Source: Gadus chalcogrammus
Taxonomy: Eukaryota > Chordata > Actinopteri > Gadiformes > Gadidae
Direction of reading: 5' to 3'
NCBI RefSeq assembly: GCF_026213295.1
Contig: NC_079412.1
Location: forward strand, 13,029,908-13,093,907
DNA length: 64,000 nt
How positions within the stretch are numbered: position 1 is the stretch's first letter; each line of letters begins with the position of its first letter. Below are positions 1-24,261 of this stretch, in pieces. The position numbers were made by a program, and so were the translations under genes. The notes under the pieces were generated by a model. That model did not search any database, was not told where the DNA came from, and was given only the letters and a program-made list of their open reading frames with translations.

Positions 1-1000
1 TTTACAAACACTAAAGGAACAAACAACTCTTGCTCAATTAGGTACGTTTGCCGTCTTGTAAGGTAGGTTTTGTTATCGGATGACAACTGCCACATTTCCA
101 TCCTACATCATATCCTCATAACTGCTAATGTTCAAAGATATAAAACAAAATTACATATGTATTTTTTGGATTTGATTAGTTGTAAATGCCGGTACAGGCA
201 GTAAACTCACCTGCTCACTGTACTAGAGAACCCTTTCTGCTGTGCGGGCTGAAGTGGAAGACAGGTCGGTCGGTCTGTTCCAGAAACCATGAGGATCGAG
301 GACACCGAGGGCAGAATGGGATCCTTAGTGCCAGGAGGCTAAAGCCACCAGAGGACTGTCCTTGGCTCCTCAACGTTTACAACCCTGAGTAGTATCTTCA
401 AACCAGGTATCTCTGAGCCTCGCATCAGGCCAAGATAACAGAGATAGCCGGCTTTTCTCCGAGCCGGTCTGAGGGTCACTTAACGAACACAGAATACTGC
501 AGTAATATTACATCTCGCACCTCCAGCAGAGTTGAGAGACTATTTACTCCCAGACAGGGTAACTCCAGCATCAGGTAGCAGATTTATGTTGTTTCTCTTA
601 CCAGATCAAATTCAGCAGACAATCAAAAACAGTCTCCAGCCGAGACCAGATGGATGGCTGGCCCTCTGTGGTCTTCACGGCAGTCCGTTCTCCGCACCGG
701 TCAGTGGATCTGAGTCTAATAGCGTGTTCACTCCAACGGGGAAAGAACTTAGATATGGGATGGGGGTAAAGGACAGCACTGGGCTCAAGGTTCACTGGGA
801 ATCGTCAGTTACATACAACTGCTCCCTGAGTCACAGAGAGACGACGGACTGGGTTGTCCTTGAAGAGGGGTACTGGTGTGGCCTTTTCTTGCAGTATTGG
901 AGTACTGCAGTACTTATTGTTGGCTGTGGAATGTTGACTGAACTGATTTATGAAAAATTAGATGCCATGGGTGGAGTTAAAGATGTTGCACAATCATAGA
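1..1000. other. Left edge, no gene recognised
   Basis: A 155-codon open frame (532-999, +) and shorter ones are present, but none resembles a family I recognise. There is no exon-like pair of splice sites with conserved protein between them. I treat these frames as chance. The stretch is of ordinary complexity until the tetranucleotide repeat that begins just after 1000. Confidence 0.5.
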
Positions 1001-1003
1001 CAA

Positions 1004-1083
1004 AGACGGACGGACGGACGGACGGACGGACGGACGGACGGACGGACGGACGGACGGACGGACGGACGGACGGACGGACGGAC

Positions 1084-1146
<63 letters not shown>

Positions 1147-1240
1147 GGCAGGCAGGCAGGCAGGCAGACAGAAAGACAGAAAGACAGAAAGACAGACAGA
1201 CAGGCAGGCCAAGAAGACAGGCCATCAGACAGACAGGCCA
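1004..1240. repeat. Compound tetranucleotide repeat (GGAC)n-(ACAG)n-(GGCA)n
   Basis: About 80 bp of pure GGAC is followed by about 63 bp of ACAG, a short GGCA block, then CAGAAAGA and CAGG variants. Every block differs from the next by one base. The array looks like one repeat that mutated and re-expanded block by block. Open frames across it, rich in Arg/Thr/Asp or Cys/Leu/Ser, are artefacts. Confidence 0.95.
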
Positions 1241-1996
1241 TACATGAAGAACTGTGGTTCTCTTATCTTAGCTTGATTAGATTAACCTGGTCTTTGGGCA
1301 GTCGGGTTGGTATAGCCTGTTGAGGACATGTTTACAGCACTTTCGGACAAACACAAGGCCATTAAAAGACGGGACAGACTTTTAAATCTTCCCTTAAACA
1401 CACACTTCGGATTAAAATATATGTGCCAACTATTAACAAATGATGGGTCAATGTGTTCTGTAAAATATTCGTTTTTTCTCATTAGATTACATGACCATTT
1501 ACAATTATTTTATAAAAGGTGTACTTTTATCTGAAGTTGTAAACTTTGTTGTGGACGGTTCATCGTGCCTGTAAGAGGGCGTGGCCCTGGTCCATATTAT
1601 AAGTATTCTGTTTGACAATCAGTGTATAGAAAGATTATGAATGTCTTTATATTAAAGTCAGAGGACTGGTGAATCTGACAGAATGGAGATCACTATATTG
1701 TTTAAAGTAATATATATTTTTGATACTTTTACATTTAATATTTTATCAATATATTATCCAATTACGAATGATCAAATCTGCTTTGGATATTTCGCTACTT
1801 AAGCTTTATTTTTTATTTATCATCAATACTATGTATACCTTATTTTTACTACTTAGATGACCCTTGCAGTTTATTCATACAGAATGAACTGCATCAAGAC
1901 CTGTGGAGTAAATGTAGAATGTGACAAAACCGGTTTTGTCCCATTCCCTCACCAGGGCCCCCCTTCCTGGTGAGGGCCACTTCCTTCTCTGGGGAT

Positions 1997-2005
1997 GATA
2001 AATAG
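1997..2005 (+). promoter_or_regulatory. Candidate TATA-like box upstream of the lectin gene
   Basis: GATAAATAG lies about 650 bp before the lectin start codon, just after a purine/pyrimidine tract containing ACTTCCTTC (ETS-like). About 30 bp downstream begins sequence that reads like a 5' untranslated exon, without a long frame. A splice acceptor (CCTCAG) lies directly before the lectin start codon at 2645, so an upstream non-coding exon is expected. The link is inferred from position only. Confidence 0.3.
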
Positions 2006-2649
2006 CAGAGGTGCTCTCCATCTCGACTCACAAACCTGCAACTCCTCTCATCCCTCGTTCAACAGCTGCATCATCTGTCATCCCAGGAGAGTCTCATACC
2101 TCAGGAAACACCTGCACTCGTAAACTGATGACTGAAAACTTTAAGAAGACACTCATCTGATTATCCTTATTCTAAATTAAACGTCTAGTGAAAGGAATTT
2201 GTTGGAATAAAAGTTTTATTGTTTGGCATTTTTCGGCATATGATTGAATCGATTTACACTTCATACTGAGAACATCCACATTTAGATCTTCGCGGAGCTG
2301 CCTGCATTTATGCTACTACGTCACATTAACATTTACACAAGGGGGTAGTATGGTGTTTCCAATCCCAAATGTTCATGCCCCGAAGGGAAAATCCGAGTCG
2401 GCTCCCTTGAAAAGATGTTGAGAAAGCAATATATCTGTTTGAATTTATTATTTGAATGGATTATAAAATTAGCGTTTGGTGTGGAACTAATTCAACATCC
2501 GAAAACAGTGTCCTGTGCATATCATTCTCGTGTCTGGCTGCCGAAATCTAGACACTATGCTTGCTTCCTACTTTTAAAACAAAAGGTCATTCGGAAATGA
2601 TAATGTTCTGACTTGCATCTGCTTGCATCAAACTCATGTCCTCAGAAAC

Positions 2650-3079
2650 ATGAGTCGGAACTCTCTCAGCACCGATCAGCAGCTCTTTAAAGGGGACTTC
2701 CTCATGAGTAACAACCAAGAGTACAAGGCTATCTTTCAGGTGAGCATCCGTAGAGATTTAGACACAGTAATGTCATACGAGCAAACTAGTCTTTCACCTA
2801 AACTATATCTTATCTTCATGTCCACAGGACGATGGAAACTTTGTCATCTACAAATGGTCTCCAATCTGGGCCCCCAACACTGCAAATGACCAGGCTTTTA
2901 AAGTCATTCAACAGGGAGATGCACACCTGGTCATTTACACCATAGACGATAAGCCCATCTGGGCCAGTGGTTCTTACAATAATACTCATAGCGTTCGGGT
3001 TCGTCTGACCCTGACCGACGAAGGGCACCTGGCAACTTCCAACGATGGGGTGCAAACCTGGTCTTCTAAGGATTGCTAA
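2650..3079 (+). CDS. Bulb-type (lily-type) mannose-binding lectin, pufflectin-like
   Basis: Two coding exons, 2650-2739 and 2828-3079, are separated by an 88-bp phase-0 GT-AG intron and encode 113 residues. That is close to the size of known single-domain fish B-lectins. The first carbohydrate-binding motif is complete across the splice junction (QDDGNFVIY, matching QxDxNxVxY). The second is QGDAHLVIY, with His in place of Asn. The third (around TDEGHLATS) has lost most consensus residues. There is no signal peptide, as in pufflectin-type proteins, which reach mucus without a classical signal. The start was chosen because ATG lies 5 bp after a good acceptor (CCTCAG at 2640-2645) and the product begins like other family members. 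Known relatives bind D-mannose and act in skin and gill mucus. Mannose binding by the second and third sites here is doubtful. Confidence 0.85.
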
Positions 3080-3150
3080 GAAGTTTAAATTGAAACTGTG
3101 CTTTTATGCGGTCGATCGAGACATGTCACGCAGTGATTGGTGTTACGTGA

Positions 3151-3156
3151 AATAAA
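3151..3156 (+). promoter_or_regulatory. Poly(A) signal of the lectin gene
   Basis: AATAAA lies 72 bp after the lectin stop codon and is followed by TG/T-rich sequence (GTGTGGCCCTTTTGTTTG), the usual layout of a vertebrate cleavage site. This gives a very short 3' untranslated region. Confidence 0.7.
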
Positions 3157-3681
3157 CATATCATAACCGCTCACTGTGTGGCCCTTTTGTTTGTTATTTA
3201 TGTTTATTGTACTTCTAGTTTTAAGTGTTTACCATCAAACCGCTTACTCTTTTCACTACAAACTTTGACCAGAGGCCTAATGATTTGACTATATAAGAAG
3301 ATAAGGTACCACTTTACAATAACGGTAGATTGGTTAACCTTTATTACTATTAATTAGTTTATTGAAAGTTAACTACTGGACGATTAATGATTTTCTAATG
3401 GTGTATATGTACAGGAATTATGTTTGTGTTAACTAAGGTAATGTTGTTTATAATAGCCTACTAAGGCATTCATTTATTTAGTTGGATAGGTTTGCGCCCA
3501 AGGGGATACTTGTTTTCACACAGTTAGGTAAAGTTGGTTTCAGGGCAGCATACATTTGAATGCAACACAGTGTAGCAAAACCGTGTAGCATACAAATAAA
3601 CAATTTTCCAACATATACAACAGATAACAGATAAACCCAACCCATTTAAACATTATTTAATAAGGTTAAAAGGTTTGCACA

Positions 3682-3796
<115 letters not shown>

Positions 3797-5495
3797 TTTG
3801 TCACTCACCAGCATGGCAGCGTTACGCTCTCAAAAAGCGAGCAGGACTTCTTACCTATCCGCTGCCCAAGGATAGCCAGCTGTTTGCCCAGAGGAACAGC
3901 GTGATGAGGCATCTCTTGCTATGGCATCAAGGGTTTAGTGAAACGCTCTCCATTTGAAACAAAACAACGTGTGGCTTACAATGAGGTTAGACTGCGGAAT
4001 TATATGTGGCTTAAAAAGTAACGATAGACCAATTGAATAAATGCTAGAGAGAGAGAGAGAGGGAGCATTACACATAATATAAAATATGACATACTGACAA
4101 TATAACTTACCATTACTTAATAGGATATTAATAAGGTCCATTATATTTTGTTATTCTGTTTTTAGGCTTATTTTACTTCGCAAAACATTTGGCAAGTATG
4201 TGTTGAAATATGCTTCCAATGCTATTAGTGACATTTTAATTTAATTGAACCTATAGGTGAAGTATGGGAGCGAGATACAGAGAGAGAAGAAGTCGACATC
4301 AACGATGCATGCCACACAGTAACAACTTTCCTAGAAGCAATGACACATTTCAACAACAATTCGGCAATCATCTCTTCAAATTAGTTGGCAGGATGCCCTT
4401 GAGAAAATAAACCAAACATAACTTCCATTCATAATACAGTTCACACCAAGGTGGCCAATTGGGAAATTATTAATCTCCCACACAAACAAGTGATCTCACA
4501 CACACTATATGTAAATATTACTGAGCCGCTTCATGTCATCAGCCTGAGTGAAGCTGACACCACACATATTTGTACAACGATTCTGATGTTTTATTCTGTT
4601 CGGATAACGAGACAGGCTATAATATTTAGGTTTTTGGTGGAGCAAATAATGGGTTTGTGAGTGACGAAAAACAACTATTTGCATTTGTACTATCACACTT
4701 TACCACCTTATACATGCGCGGGTTGTTGTAGGTCATTGTAGCGGAGCTGGGGCATCTACCTACCCAATCAGAAAGCTTAAATAATACGGAAATTTAACCA
4801 AGTATACTGGTCTTGCACCAGCCACCCTATTTTTCCGGTGCCCATCCAAAATACAATTCCTGGCAACTCTTCAGGAAAAAAAAAAAGTTACCGGGGATTG
4901 GGGCATTAGTCTGTGCATGCCCCATCGCAACGTTATTGTTTTATTTATTTGGTTGTTTTATTATTATTATTATTTATTTGGTGTATCATTCAATAATTAA
5001 ATTAATTTGCTATTAATGAAACTGTTCTATCAAGCATTTGAGCTGCACATGCAGTGTGTGTGCAAGGGGCAATACTAAAGTGTGTATTGTTACTTTCGGT
5101 TTGACATCAGTTATGAAGTGGGGGGCTGGAGCCTGGAGGCTAAAGGATAAAGCCTTAGAATAAATCAAAGATCATCACTATTGGCAAGTGATCAGCATCA
5201 TACCCAAAAGTATACCTCCATACAGCCCAAAAATGTCAGGTGGTGTATAGGTGTAGATTTAGGAAGGGGACAGGGGGACATGAACCCCCTCAGCCCCCAA
5301 CATTGACATTGCCTTGATTTGTCTTTGGATATGGACTGTGGATGTCAATGCTGTGAGATGGGTCCCGCCACCGTCCAGCGACGCCAAGGAAGATGAAGAT
5401 TAATAAACACTTGTGGTATCGTTTCAGCCACTATAGACAAGATAGTAGATGATAAATAAGAAGGAGTTGCCAAAAGACAGAGGCAGAGGGAGAAA

Positions 5496-5497
<2 letters not shown>

Positions 5498-5556
<59 letters not shown>
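5498..5556. repeat. (GA)n microsatellite
   Basis: About 59 bp of AG dinucleotides, followed 50 bp later by a run of 13 G. Confidence 0.95.
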
Positions 5557-5557
<1 letters not shown>

Positions 5558-6208
5558 CAAATGCAGTGGGACACTGAGGGGGTGCAAAGTGAGAGAGGCA
5601 AGGGGGGGGGGGGGGCATGGGGAGAGAAGGCACCTTGCAACAGCTGGTCTCAATTATCCACAGAGGGGCATGTTCGTGCGTGTGGCATGACGGCGGGGGG
5701 CTGAGACCACTGGCGCCAGAAAGAGAGCAACAGGTCAGGGAGGATGAAGATTATAAAAATACTAGCAGGCAGTTGGCTTGTTCCTACAGCTCTGTAGTGT
5801 TTGTTTCTGGTCTCCCCGAAGAGAATCACTGCCAAAGAATGTGGAAGTGTGTGTGTCCCTACATCCTGTATGATGGTCTTCCTGGTTGAAAGGACCAACA
5901 AAATTCCTCCCTACTGGTAAATTAATCCAGAATAGCCAAAATTATGCTAAACATGAGTATATGAGCATTTAAAAGACAAAAGATAAAAAACAATACAAAT
6001 AGAGGTTCATTATAGACCAACTAGTCTATACACCTTTTTCATTTTGTTAAAAAACGTTTAAATACATATTGACGTATGCTTTAAAGTTGTTTCCAAATAG
6101 GAAACGTTTAACAGGTGACCACGGATGACTGCCTTCTTGGAGAAACGAACGGTCATGCTGCCCTCTGGTGGTTACAAAGGAAACATTTAGACATTGAGGA
6201 CAAAGCCG

Positions 6209-6214
6209 TTTATT
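6209..6214 (-). promoter_or_regulatory. Poly(A) signal of SAMHD1 copy 1
   Basis: TTTATT on + is AATAAA on the gene strand, about 1.2 kb after the stop codon. The same hexamer stands in the same sequence context downstream of copy 2 (50,096-50,101). In both, a conserved block containing CTGCCCTCTGGTGGTTACAAA lies just gene-upstream. Conservation between the duplicates supports real use, with a 3' untranslated region of about 1.2 kb here. Confidence 0.5.
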
Positions 6215-7389
6215 TTTTTCATCACCATTAATTTTTGCCCCAGCCTCTTTCTATCTTTTGAAAATATACTTTTCAGTTAACCTTTATAGCAAAACAGCAA
6301 GCAGCCTCTTCTAAGCACTATTCCTGAGCCCTTAATACAACCTTTGCCTATATCATAATATATCTTTGAAAAGAGCACTTAACATGAACGTAGACGGAAT
6401 ATATCTTTTTTTTTCAACCCACACACACACACAAACACTGAGAACAAAATGTATCAAGCGCTTATATATATATAGGTATGTTTACCTTAAAATTGTTTAC
6501 CAGCCAAAATTATTATCATTATTATTATTATTATTATTATTAAGGAAGACGTTCAAACTTTGAAAATGAAAAAGAACACAAAATTAATATTAAATGCACT
6601 ACAAGAAAACCATGAACAAAGATTAGACTATGTATTCATTATGGTGTCTGTAGCCTGCTTTGATTATGGTAATTTATTGCCTGGACTAAATGAGTACAGC
6701 AATAGCTGCATATGGGATTAAAGAAACCTCTGAGAGAGATAAGATTGAAAATATATGAAGCTAAAACCCACTGCATACAAATACACATTCAAGTGTGTTG
6801 AATTGATTTAACAGACTTATTACAGGCTTGCGACCGCCAAGGATACCGGATTTCCTTGTTTTTCTGTCCGATCACTTGATATATTGATTGCTGTCGGCAT
6901 ATAAAAAGAATTTCAACAAATATGAGAGATAATAGTTTGAAAATAATTTGCCTACCCTGTCTTTCATGTAAAAATCGAATCAATCCAGAAACACTAGAAA
7001 GAGTTCTTGCATGAAAACTCTCAGCGTTACATTCCCCTTAAGGTAACATGTAAACTATGTTACATGTAAACTATGGACAGAACATGCATATCTAAATGAA
7101 GAGAAACAAAGAAACAAAAACAAAACCAGCAGCTGGTGATGTGATAAAACTGAACTTGAAGACTGAAAGTTAAAGTTGTATAAGCTTTTGAGTGTATAAC
7201 CCTGAGCACTGGCCCTCAACGGCCTCCTACTTTGATTAAAGACCATTTTCTGGTTACAATGGTGGATTTAAATAATTAATATTGTACTTTAGCCATCCAA
7301 TTTCCTACCCATATCAATATCAAAAAAGGAGCAAGGAAAATCTTATTTCTTTTTGTTCTGTCAAAACTCAAGTTGGGTTTGGGCCTTCA

Positions 7390-19143
<11,754 letters not shown>

Positions 19144-20734
19144 CTGGAGGAATAAAAAAAAGGAGTGTATGAAAGTGGATAGGAGAAAGAGAAGCTTAGA
19201 CGGCACATTTGATCTGCAATTAACATATGTTACTAGGAATGTTCCTTACGACTTATTTCCCTTCATTAACGGTTAATATCTTGGAAATTATCTTGCGAGA
19301 GTCAAACACTTAAAACTGCTTGTTACATTAAAGAATTGTAGTTGATTTATTTTGGCTGAATGAGAGAGAACAGAACACAGCCATCAGTAGCTTGCTTGAG
19401 CACTCCTACTTTTCAAACGGTGGTATTTTAAAGATTGCATTTGGTCAGCCGGCCAACCTGGGGTGTCTGCATGCATCCAACAGGAAAGCCTATACCTTCA
19501 AGATAACTAACATAACATACTGTGACTAAGAGAATGGCCACTCATAGGATGCAGACCAAGAAAACATTTGGACCTAATTTACAATTGCGGTAATTTAAAA
19601 GTTGAGAAAAGCACTGCTCACAAAAACAAAATCTTCTGCCACAGTAAACGGGGCCTAGCAACTAAAACAAAATAGAAAATAGAAAATGTCTAGGAATCAA
19701 TCAAAACTGAGGACACTACATTCTAAGAGACCAAACATGGTTAAGAAACTTTTTATATTGGAATCCTATTTTAAATTAGGCCAAAACGGGGGGATTTTTT
19801 TTTTGAGTAATCTAGGTGTGGAAGTTTAGATTTAAACAATCATGCAAAATAAATCGTTGTCTGTGTCGAGACAAACATGAACAAGGCACTTCAGATGAAT
19901 TTTATCGATCCGCTCACTGATTACTATGGGCAAGACCCACAGATTGCTCAAACTCAATGTTAAGTCTTGAAAGTGCTGCAACTTGTCATGAATATCCTAT
20001 TTTCTTGTCAATATCAGACTCACCCTTCCGTCTTATGGATTTTCTTTAGTTAGATGTTGTATTCCAACTCCAGTAAATCAATTTTCTTTCAAACAAAATT
20101 AAACAATTTAACAAACGCTGTGTTAATTATTTTGAGTTTGTGTGGCATTAGCAGTCAATGCTTCAAGCCTTGGACTAGAAAATCTGTGCGCTCATGTTTT
20201 ATTTGCTGAAGTATATGCCTCTTAAATACTATTAAGACAGATCTCCATGGCTGGGTTGGGCCAATCAAAACAATTTATCTAATATAGGGCAGGTAGATTC
20301 AACAATTGTTTACAGGGAAGCGCCCCATGGGAGTGACGTTGAGGTCTTTTCATAAACGACAAGTTGGCTGTTGCTGATGTGGCACATGTTTCATTGCTCT
20401 GACATCCAATTGTGCCAAGAGGCATTAGGCTATGCGCATATTGTCACGACCCCTGGAAACCTAAAATTAACTGAGTAGTTAATAATAGAATAAAACACAA
20501 AAATACTGGGGGGGGGGGGGGGGGGGGGGGGGGTAGCTTTATGAAACCACTAGAATGGCTTAAAGAATAAACCTGGTTATCTTCTAATGGGAGGAGCCAA
20601 AAGTGAAAAGAAGGAGGTCCTCTGCATGAATCTATATGTGTACCAGAAGATCATACAATAATTGTATTATTGTATAATTAGGTTATGAATGCTAGGAAGA
20701 ACTCAAATATTGGTCTTCTTAGGCTCTTGTTAGT
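19144..20734. other. Region upstream of SAMHD1 copy 1, no SAM-domain exon found
   Basis: Read in all frames on the - strand, this AT-rich stretch shows no sequence like the SAM domain that precedes the HD domain in vertebrate SAMHD1. It contains a run of 26 G at 20508-20533. A diverged or very short first exon could be missed by eye. Confidence 0.5.
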
Positions 20735-20772
20735 ATTAGTAAAACAGTGCCTAGCAAAGAGGGAGTACTTAC

Positions 20773-21063
20773 ATGGTCTCAACAATGATGCCTACCTTTT
20801 GGTGGCTTTTCTGTTGAGACAATTTCTCTTGTGGAAAAGCCATACAAATGGCCCACTTCCTGTTGAAGGAATACCCAGAGTTATCTTTAGTCAAATTAAG
20901 GACCAATTAGAGAGTTACTTGAATCAGATTCAAAATTCTGAATCAGAATTTGACCTATTCTCTGGTGCAGATTTGCTTATCCCCGTCCACCTCAAACACC
21001 CTGGCGAACTTGATGAGGCGGTGGTGATAAAACTTATTCTTGATGCCCAGGTGGTGGCAGTCT
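20773..21063 (-). pseudogene. samhd1: Two-exon SAMHD1 fragment, broken
   Basis: Two adjacent exons matching copy 1 exons 11400-11523 and 11210-11301. The first (20955-21063) reads [20 protein letters not shown] but ends in TAG where the others have CAG or AAG, and its acceptor is altered. The second (20773-20859) starts EVGHLYGF and then has a 1-bp deletion that shifts the frame. Flanking intron sequence (about 20735-21290) also aligns with copy 1. It is on the same strand as both genes, so it is what remains of a third tandem unit. Confidence 0.88.
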
Positions 21064-21464
21064 GTGAGGTGTGCGCAACGGACATGGATACATTGACATG
21101 ATAGTGCAGGTTTATTTTTACAGGGTCTGGCTTTGTTTCCCCATTGATTGGTTGATTCAGAGAGAAAGATATCCCCACCAGCTGTGGATGGAAATTGAGG
21201 TAGGTGGGTATTGAGGGTTGACTTTAACTAGTCACTTAGAGGACTTATTGTTTATTTATTGCAAAGCAACATGAATTCGGACACCGTTTGTATCAAAAAA
21301 CGGCAGTGCCATTTGCCCAGACTTTGGCCAGAGCATTTTGCAGCCAATGCGCTGCCTGGGAACTAATGGAGACTAATTAAAGGCTTATGTAATAGAGACA
21401 ACATTGTGAGTGTCAGTCCAAGGAGGGTTTTATGAATAAATGTATTAAAGTGCAATAGTGTGTT

Positions 21465-22320
21465 TTGAAAGGTACATTTGTGGCAAACTGGTTAGCTGAG
21501 TGGAAAAGGATGCAAGTGTACCTTTGAAAAAAACATTTACAACAATGCAGAGGTTCCACTTGTTGCCATGGAATGAAAGCAGCACATACCCGTGTACAAG
21601 GCAGGGTTGGGTAGTTTCTGGTTTCACCGGTTTGGTGCGGAGTGCAAGGTTATACCGGTTTATCTTATGCTTACCGACATATATCATTATGAGATGTTTT
21701 GGCATATTAAAACGTAGCCTATTGTTTACTTCAGGCCCTTGTGTTGATGCTAAATATAACTTGTATTGCAACTAGTGATGCTTATTCAGACTTTTTATTC
21801 TGAACATTAACCGACACTTGTTAACTCGTCCTCAACCCTTCACCGATAAGAACAAGGTTAAGGTGAGGCCAACAAACCAACACATTAAGCTTGGTTGGGA
21901 GCCTCAAACACAAAGAGCATTTTGACTAAATACTTTCAAAAAATGCATAAACACACAAAACAAGTGCCATATGCCCAGACATTCTCTCTCCCTAGTTGAC
22001 TGCAGTAGTCCCTAACCCCCAAAATGAAATAGGCTCCAAGTTCAACAATCCAGAAGTTTTCCTTTAACTGAGGAGCATGAAGTGCAATCGTCTGTTTTGA
22101 AAGGTGTATTTGTGGCCAACCGGTTAGCTGTACTTTTGAAACAAATCTACAACAATGCATTGGTGCCACTTGTTGCCATGGAATAAAAGCAGCACGTGCT
22201 TGTGTACAAGGAAGGGTTCGGTTGCTTGACGTGGATTATGTTTTATTCTGTTCTTTGAAGCACTTTGTAATCCTGTTTCGAAAAGTGCTTTACAAATAAA
22301 GGTTATTATTATTATTATTA
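21465..22320. repeat. Dispersed repeat related to the 1,280-bp array
   Basis: The stretch from about 21465 to 22220 matches 28120-28640 and the array units (for example GCAGAGGTTCCACTTGTTGCCATGGAATG and a CCGGTTTGGTGCGGAGTGCA block). At 22225-22320 there is a LINE/SINE-like tail (AAGTGCTTTACAAATAAAG then TTA repeats). No coding function is seen. Confidence 0.65.
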
Positions 22321-22326
22321 CCGGTC

Positions 22327-24209
22327 TGCCTCGTTTCCCGAAAGCGTCGTTAGCCTAAGTGGATCGTGAAGTGCGTCGAAAGGGCATCGTAGAGTTTTCA
22401 CCGCGTTTCCCGAAAGCATCGTTGGTAACGAACGTCTTGAAAAAGCTCGTAGCTAACGAGTACTCCAGGGGTACTCGTAGGTACTCGTAGGACGCTTAGA
22501 GCATCGTCAGCCTACTATAGCCTCAGTGGTGTCACCATCGGACATTCCGTGTATTGGATGCGTTTTATTAAAACGCATTGCGCCTTTATGTTCTTAGTTT
22601 GGTGATTAATTACGATTATTAATTAATTTATTAATAAAGATGTTAAAATGGCCAAAATAAAACGGGACAGTCCAGAAAAAGTTTGCGCAGACAAAGCACT
22701 CAAAATGTGTGAGAGAAAGTGGGGGGATTTTTGCAAACTGTGACATAGGCTACTCATAAAACATAGCCTAAAATAACCCCAAAATTAAAAATTAAACAAA
22801 ATAATGAATGAACGAAATGAAAGAAAAAAAAAATGAATGAAAGAAATGAAAAAAATAAATAATAATAATAATGAATGAAAGAAATGAAAAAAATATAAAA
22901 TAAAATAATGAATAAAAGAAATGAAAAAAAAATTAAAGGCAAAAGGAGCAGGCAAAAGGCTGGGATATGGTGGGGATTGGTCACGTTGACGGGGATGTTT
23001 AGTGACATGGGGGGGGGGGGGGGTTAAAAAAAGACGCGATCACTCTTCGGCGTGATTCCACACCAGCAGCGTAATCCGGGAGGCCGTCTCGAAACGGATC
23101 TTCCTCGTCCTCGTCCGGTTCACCCAACGCCACCCCAGCCTTGGCTGCAATGTTGTGCAACATTGCTGTCACGCAGATCACAGCGCACGACTTGGCTGGC
23201 GCAAACTGGAGCCCTCCGCCGGACTTGTGGAGGCATCGGAGGCGCAACTTCCACCTGCCGATCGTGCGCTCGAAAATGCACCGGGCCAGACGGTGGGCTT
23301 CGTTGTACTGTTCCTCGTGGACGTCTCCCGGGTAAGCCACTGGGGTGAACAGGTGAGGCCTAAGCGGATAGCCACTGTCTCCGAGGAGCCGCCACTCTCC
23401 CCTGGAGGCTGCAGCCAGCCGTCCAATGGAGGACTCGCGGAACACGAAGGAGTCGTGAGTGCTTCCAGGCCATCTCGCTACGACATCCAGGATGATGCCC
23501 TGATGGTCGCACACCACCTGGCAGTTGACAGCGGCATATCCCTTCCGACAGATGTAGACGTGGCCATCAACGTGGGGCGTGAGAATTGGAATCAAAGTTC
23601 CATCCACAACTCCGGCCACTTGTGGGATGCGGAACGACCGAAAAAAGTTCTCTTGGGTCGCACCCATCTCGTCTCTGCTGTGGAAACGGACGTGTCGCGG
23701 TACGAGACGAAGGAGGCTGTATGTCACTGCCTGGACCGATCTGCACACTGACGCCTTGCACAGGCCCTGGCCATCTCCTACCACCTGCAGGAAGCTCCCT
23801 GTGGCGTAGAATCGAAAGGCGGCCAAGAGCTGCACTTGCGGTGTGAGCGCAAAGCTCCTCCTTGTAGCACGTCTGAGGTCTTGCCTGATCGCACCAAGCA
23901 GCTGTCTGATGGCTTCCCTGGGCAGCCTGTAGCGCTGTATGACTGCTGTATGACTTGATGGGGAGATATTTTAACCCTTTTTAACACAATTTTCCTGCGA
24001 CATTCCTGCGTCTCCCCCTCCTACGGAGCCCATTTCAGAACCGTGTCAGTAGACAGTTACAATCCTACGACGTCGTGAGTGCAGCGAATGCGCGTTCACG
24101 TTAAGAGGAGTTTCGGGAAACGTGACAAAGAAATTATCGATGGTTCGAAAGATCCATCGGGAGAATGATCTTACGAGCGAAGATGCATCGATATCGGGAA
24201 ACGGGGCCA
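22327..24209 (-). mobile_element. PIF/Harbinger DNA transposon, element 1
   Basis: The left end has CGTTTCCCGAAAGCGTCGTT, the right end ATATCGGGAAACGGGGCC. Both recur, inverted, at the ends of element 2 (26042-27432). A transposase frame runs on the - strand inside. About 230 bp downstream of the transposase are low-complexity AATGAAAG repeats. The outermost bases of the left end are changed, so no target duplication could be defined. Confidence 0.82.
22999..23970 (-). CDS. PIF/Harbinger transposase (HARBI1-like DDE)
   Basis: Open for about 320 codons with no clear ATG at its start; the frame begins after a TAA at 23971-23973, so the N terminus is missing or in another exon. The catalytic triad is recognisable: Asp in AGVVDGT, Asp in WPGSTHDSFVF, and Glu in CIFERTIGRWKLR within the conserved HRLAR-ERxxGRxK block. 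LLGDSGYPLRPHLFTP is also typical. The protein would cut and paste the element together with a Myb-like partner, which is not present here. It ends in a Pro run encoded by the poly-G tract at 23010-23022. Lacking an N terminus and a partner, it is probably inactive. Confidence 0.82.
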   Translation of the reverse strand, partial: NISPSSHTAVIQRYRLPREAIRQLLGAIRQDLRRATRRSFALTPQVQLLAAFRFYATGSFLQVVGDGQGLCKASVCRSVQAVTYSLLRLVPRHVRFHSRDEMGATQENFFRSFRIPQVAGVVDGTLIPILTPHVDGHVYICRKGYAAVNCQVVCDHQGIILDVVARWPGSTHDSFVFRESSIGRLAAASRGEWRLLGDSGYPLRPHLFTPVAYPGDVHEEQYNEAHRLARCIFERTIGRWKLRLRCLHKSGGGLQFAPAKSCAVICVTAMLHNIAAKAGVALGEPDEDEEDPFRDGLPDYAAGVESRRRVIASFFNPPPPPCH

Positions 24210-24261
24210 ATTTGTCAAGGTGAGGCTGCTCACCCCAGCCATACCAACACACACAATAAGC

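Noticed and set aside
532..999. 155-codon open frame as a possible gene
   Set aside because: No recognisable domain, no conserved counterpart in the window, and no splice or poly(A) context; length is compatible with chance.
948..1276. Overlapping Cys/Leu-rich and Arg/Thr-rich open frames
   Set aside because: They are translations of the tetranucleotide repeat; nothing outside the repeat supports a gene.
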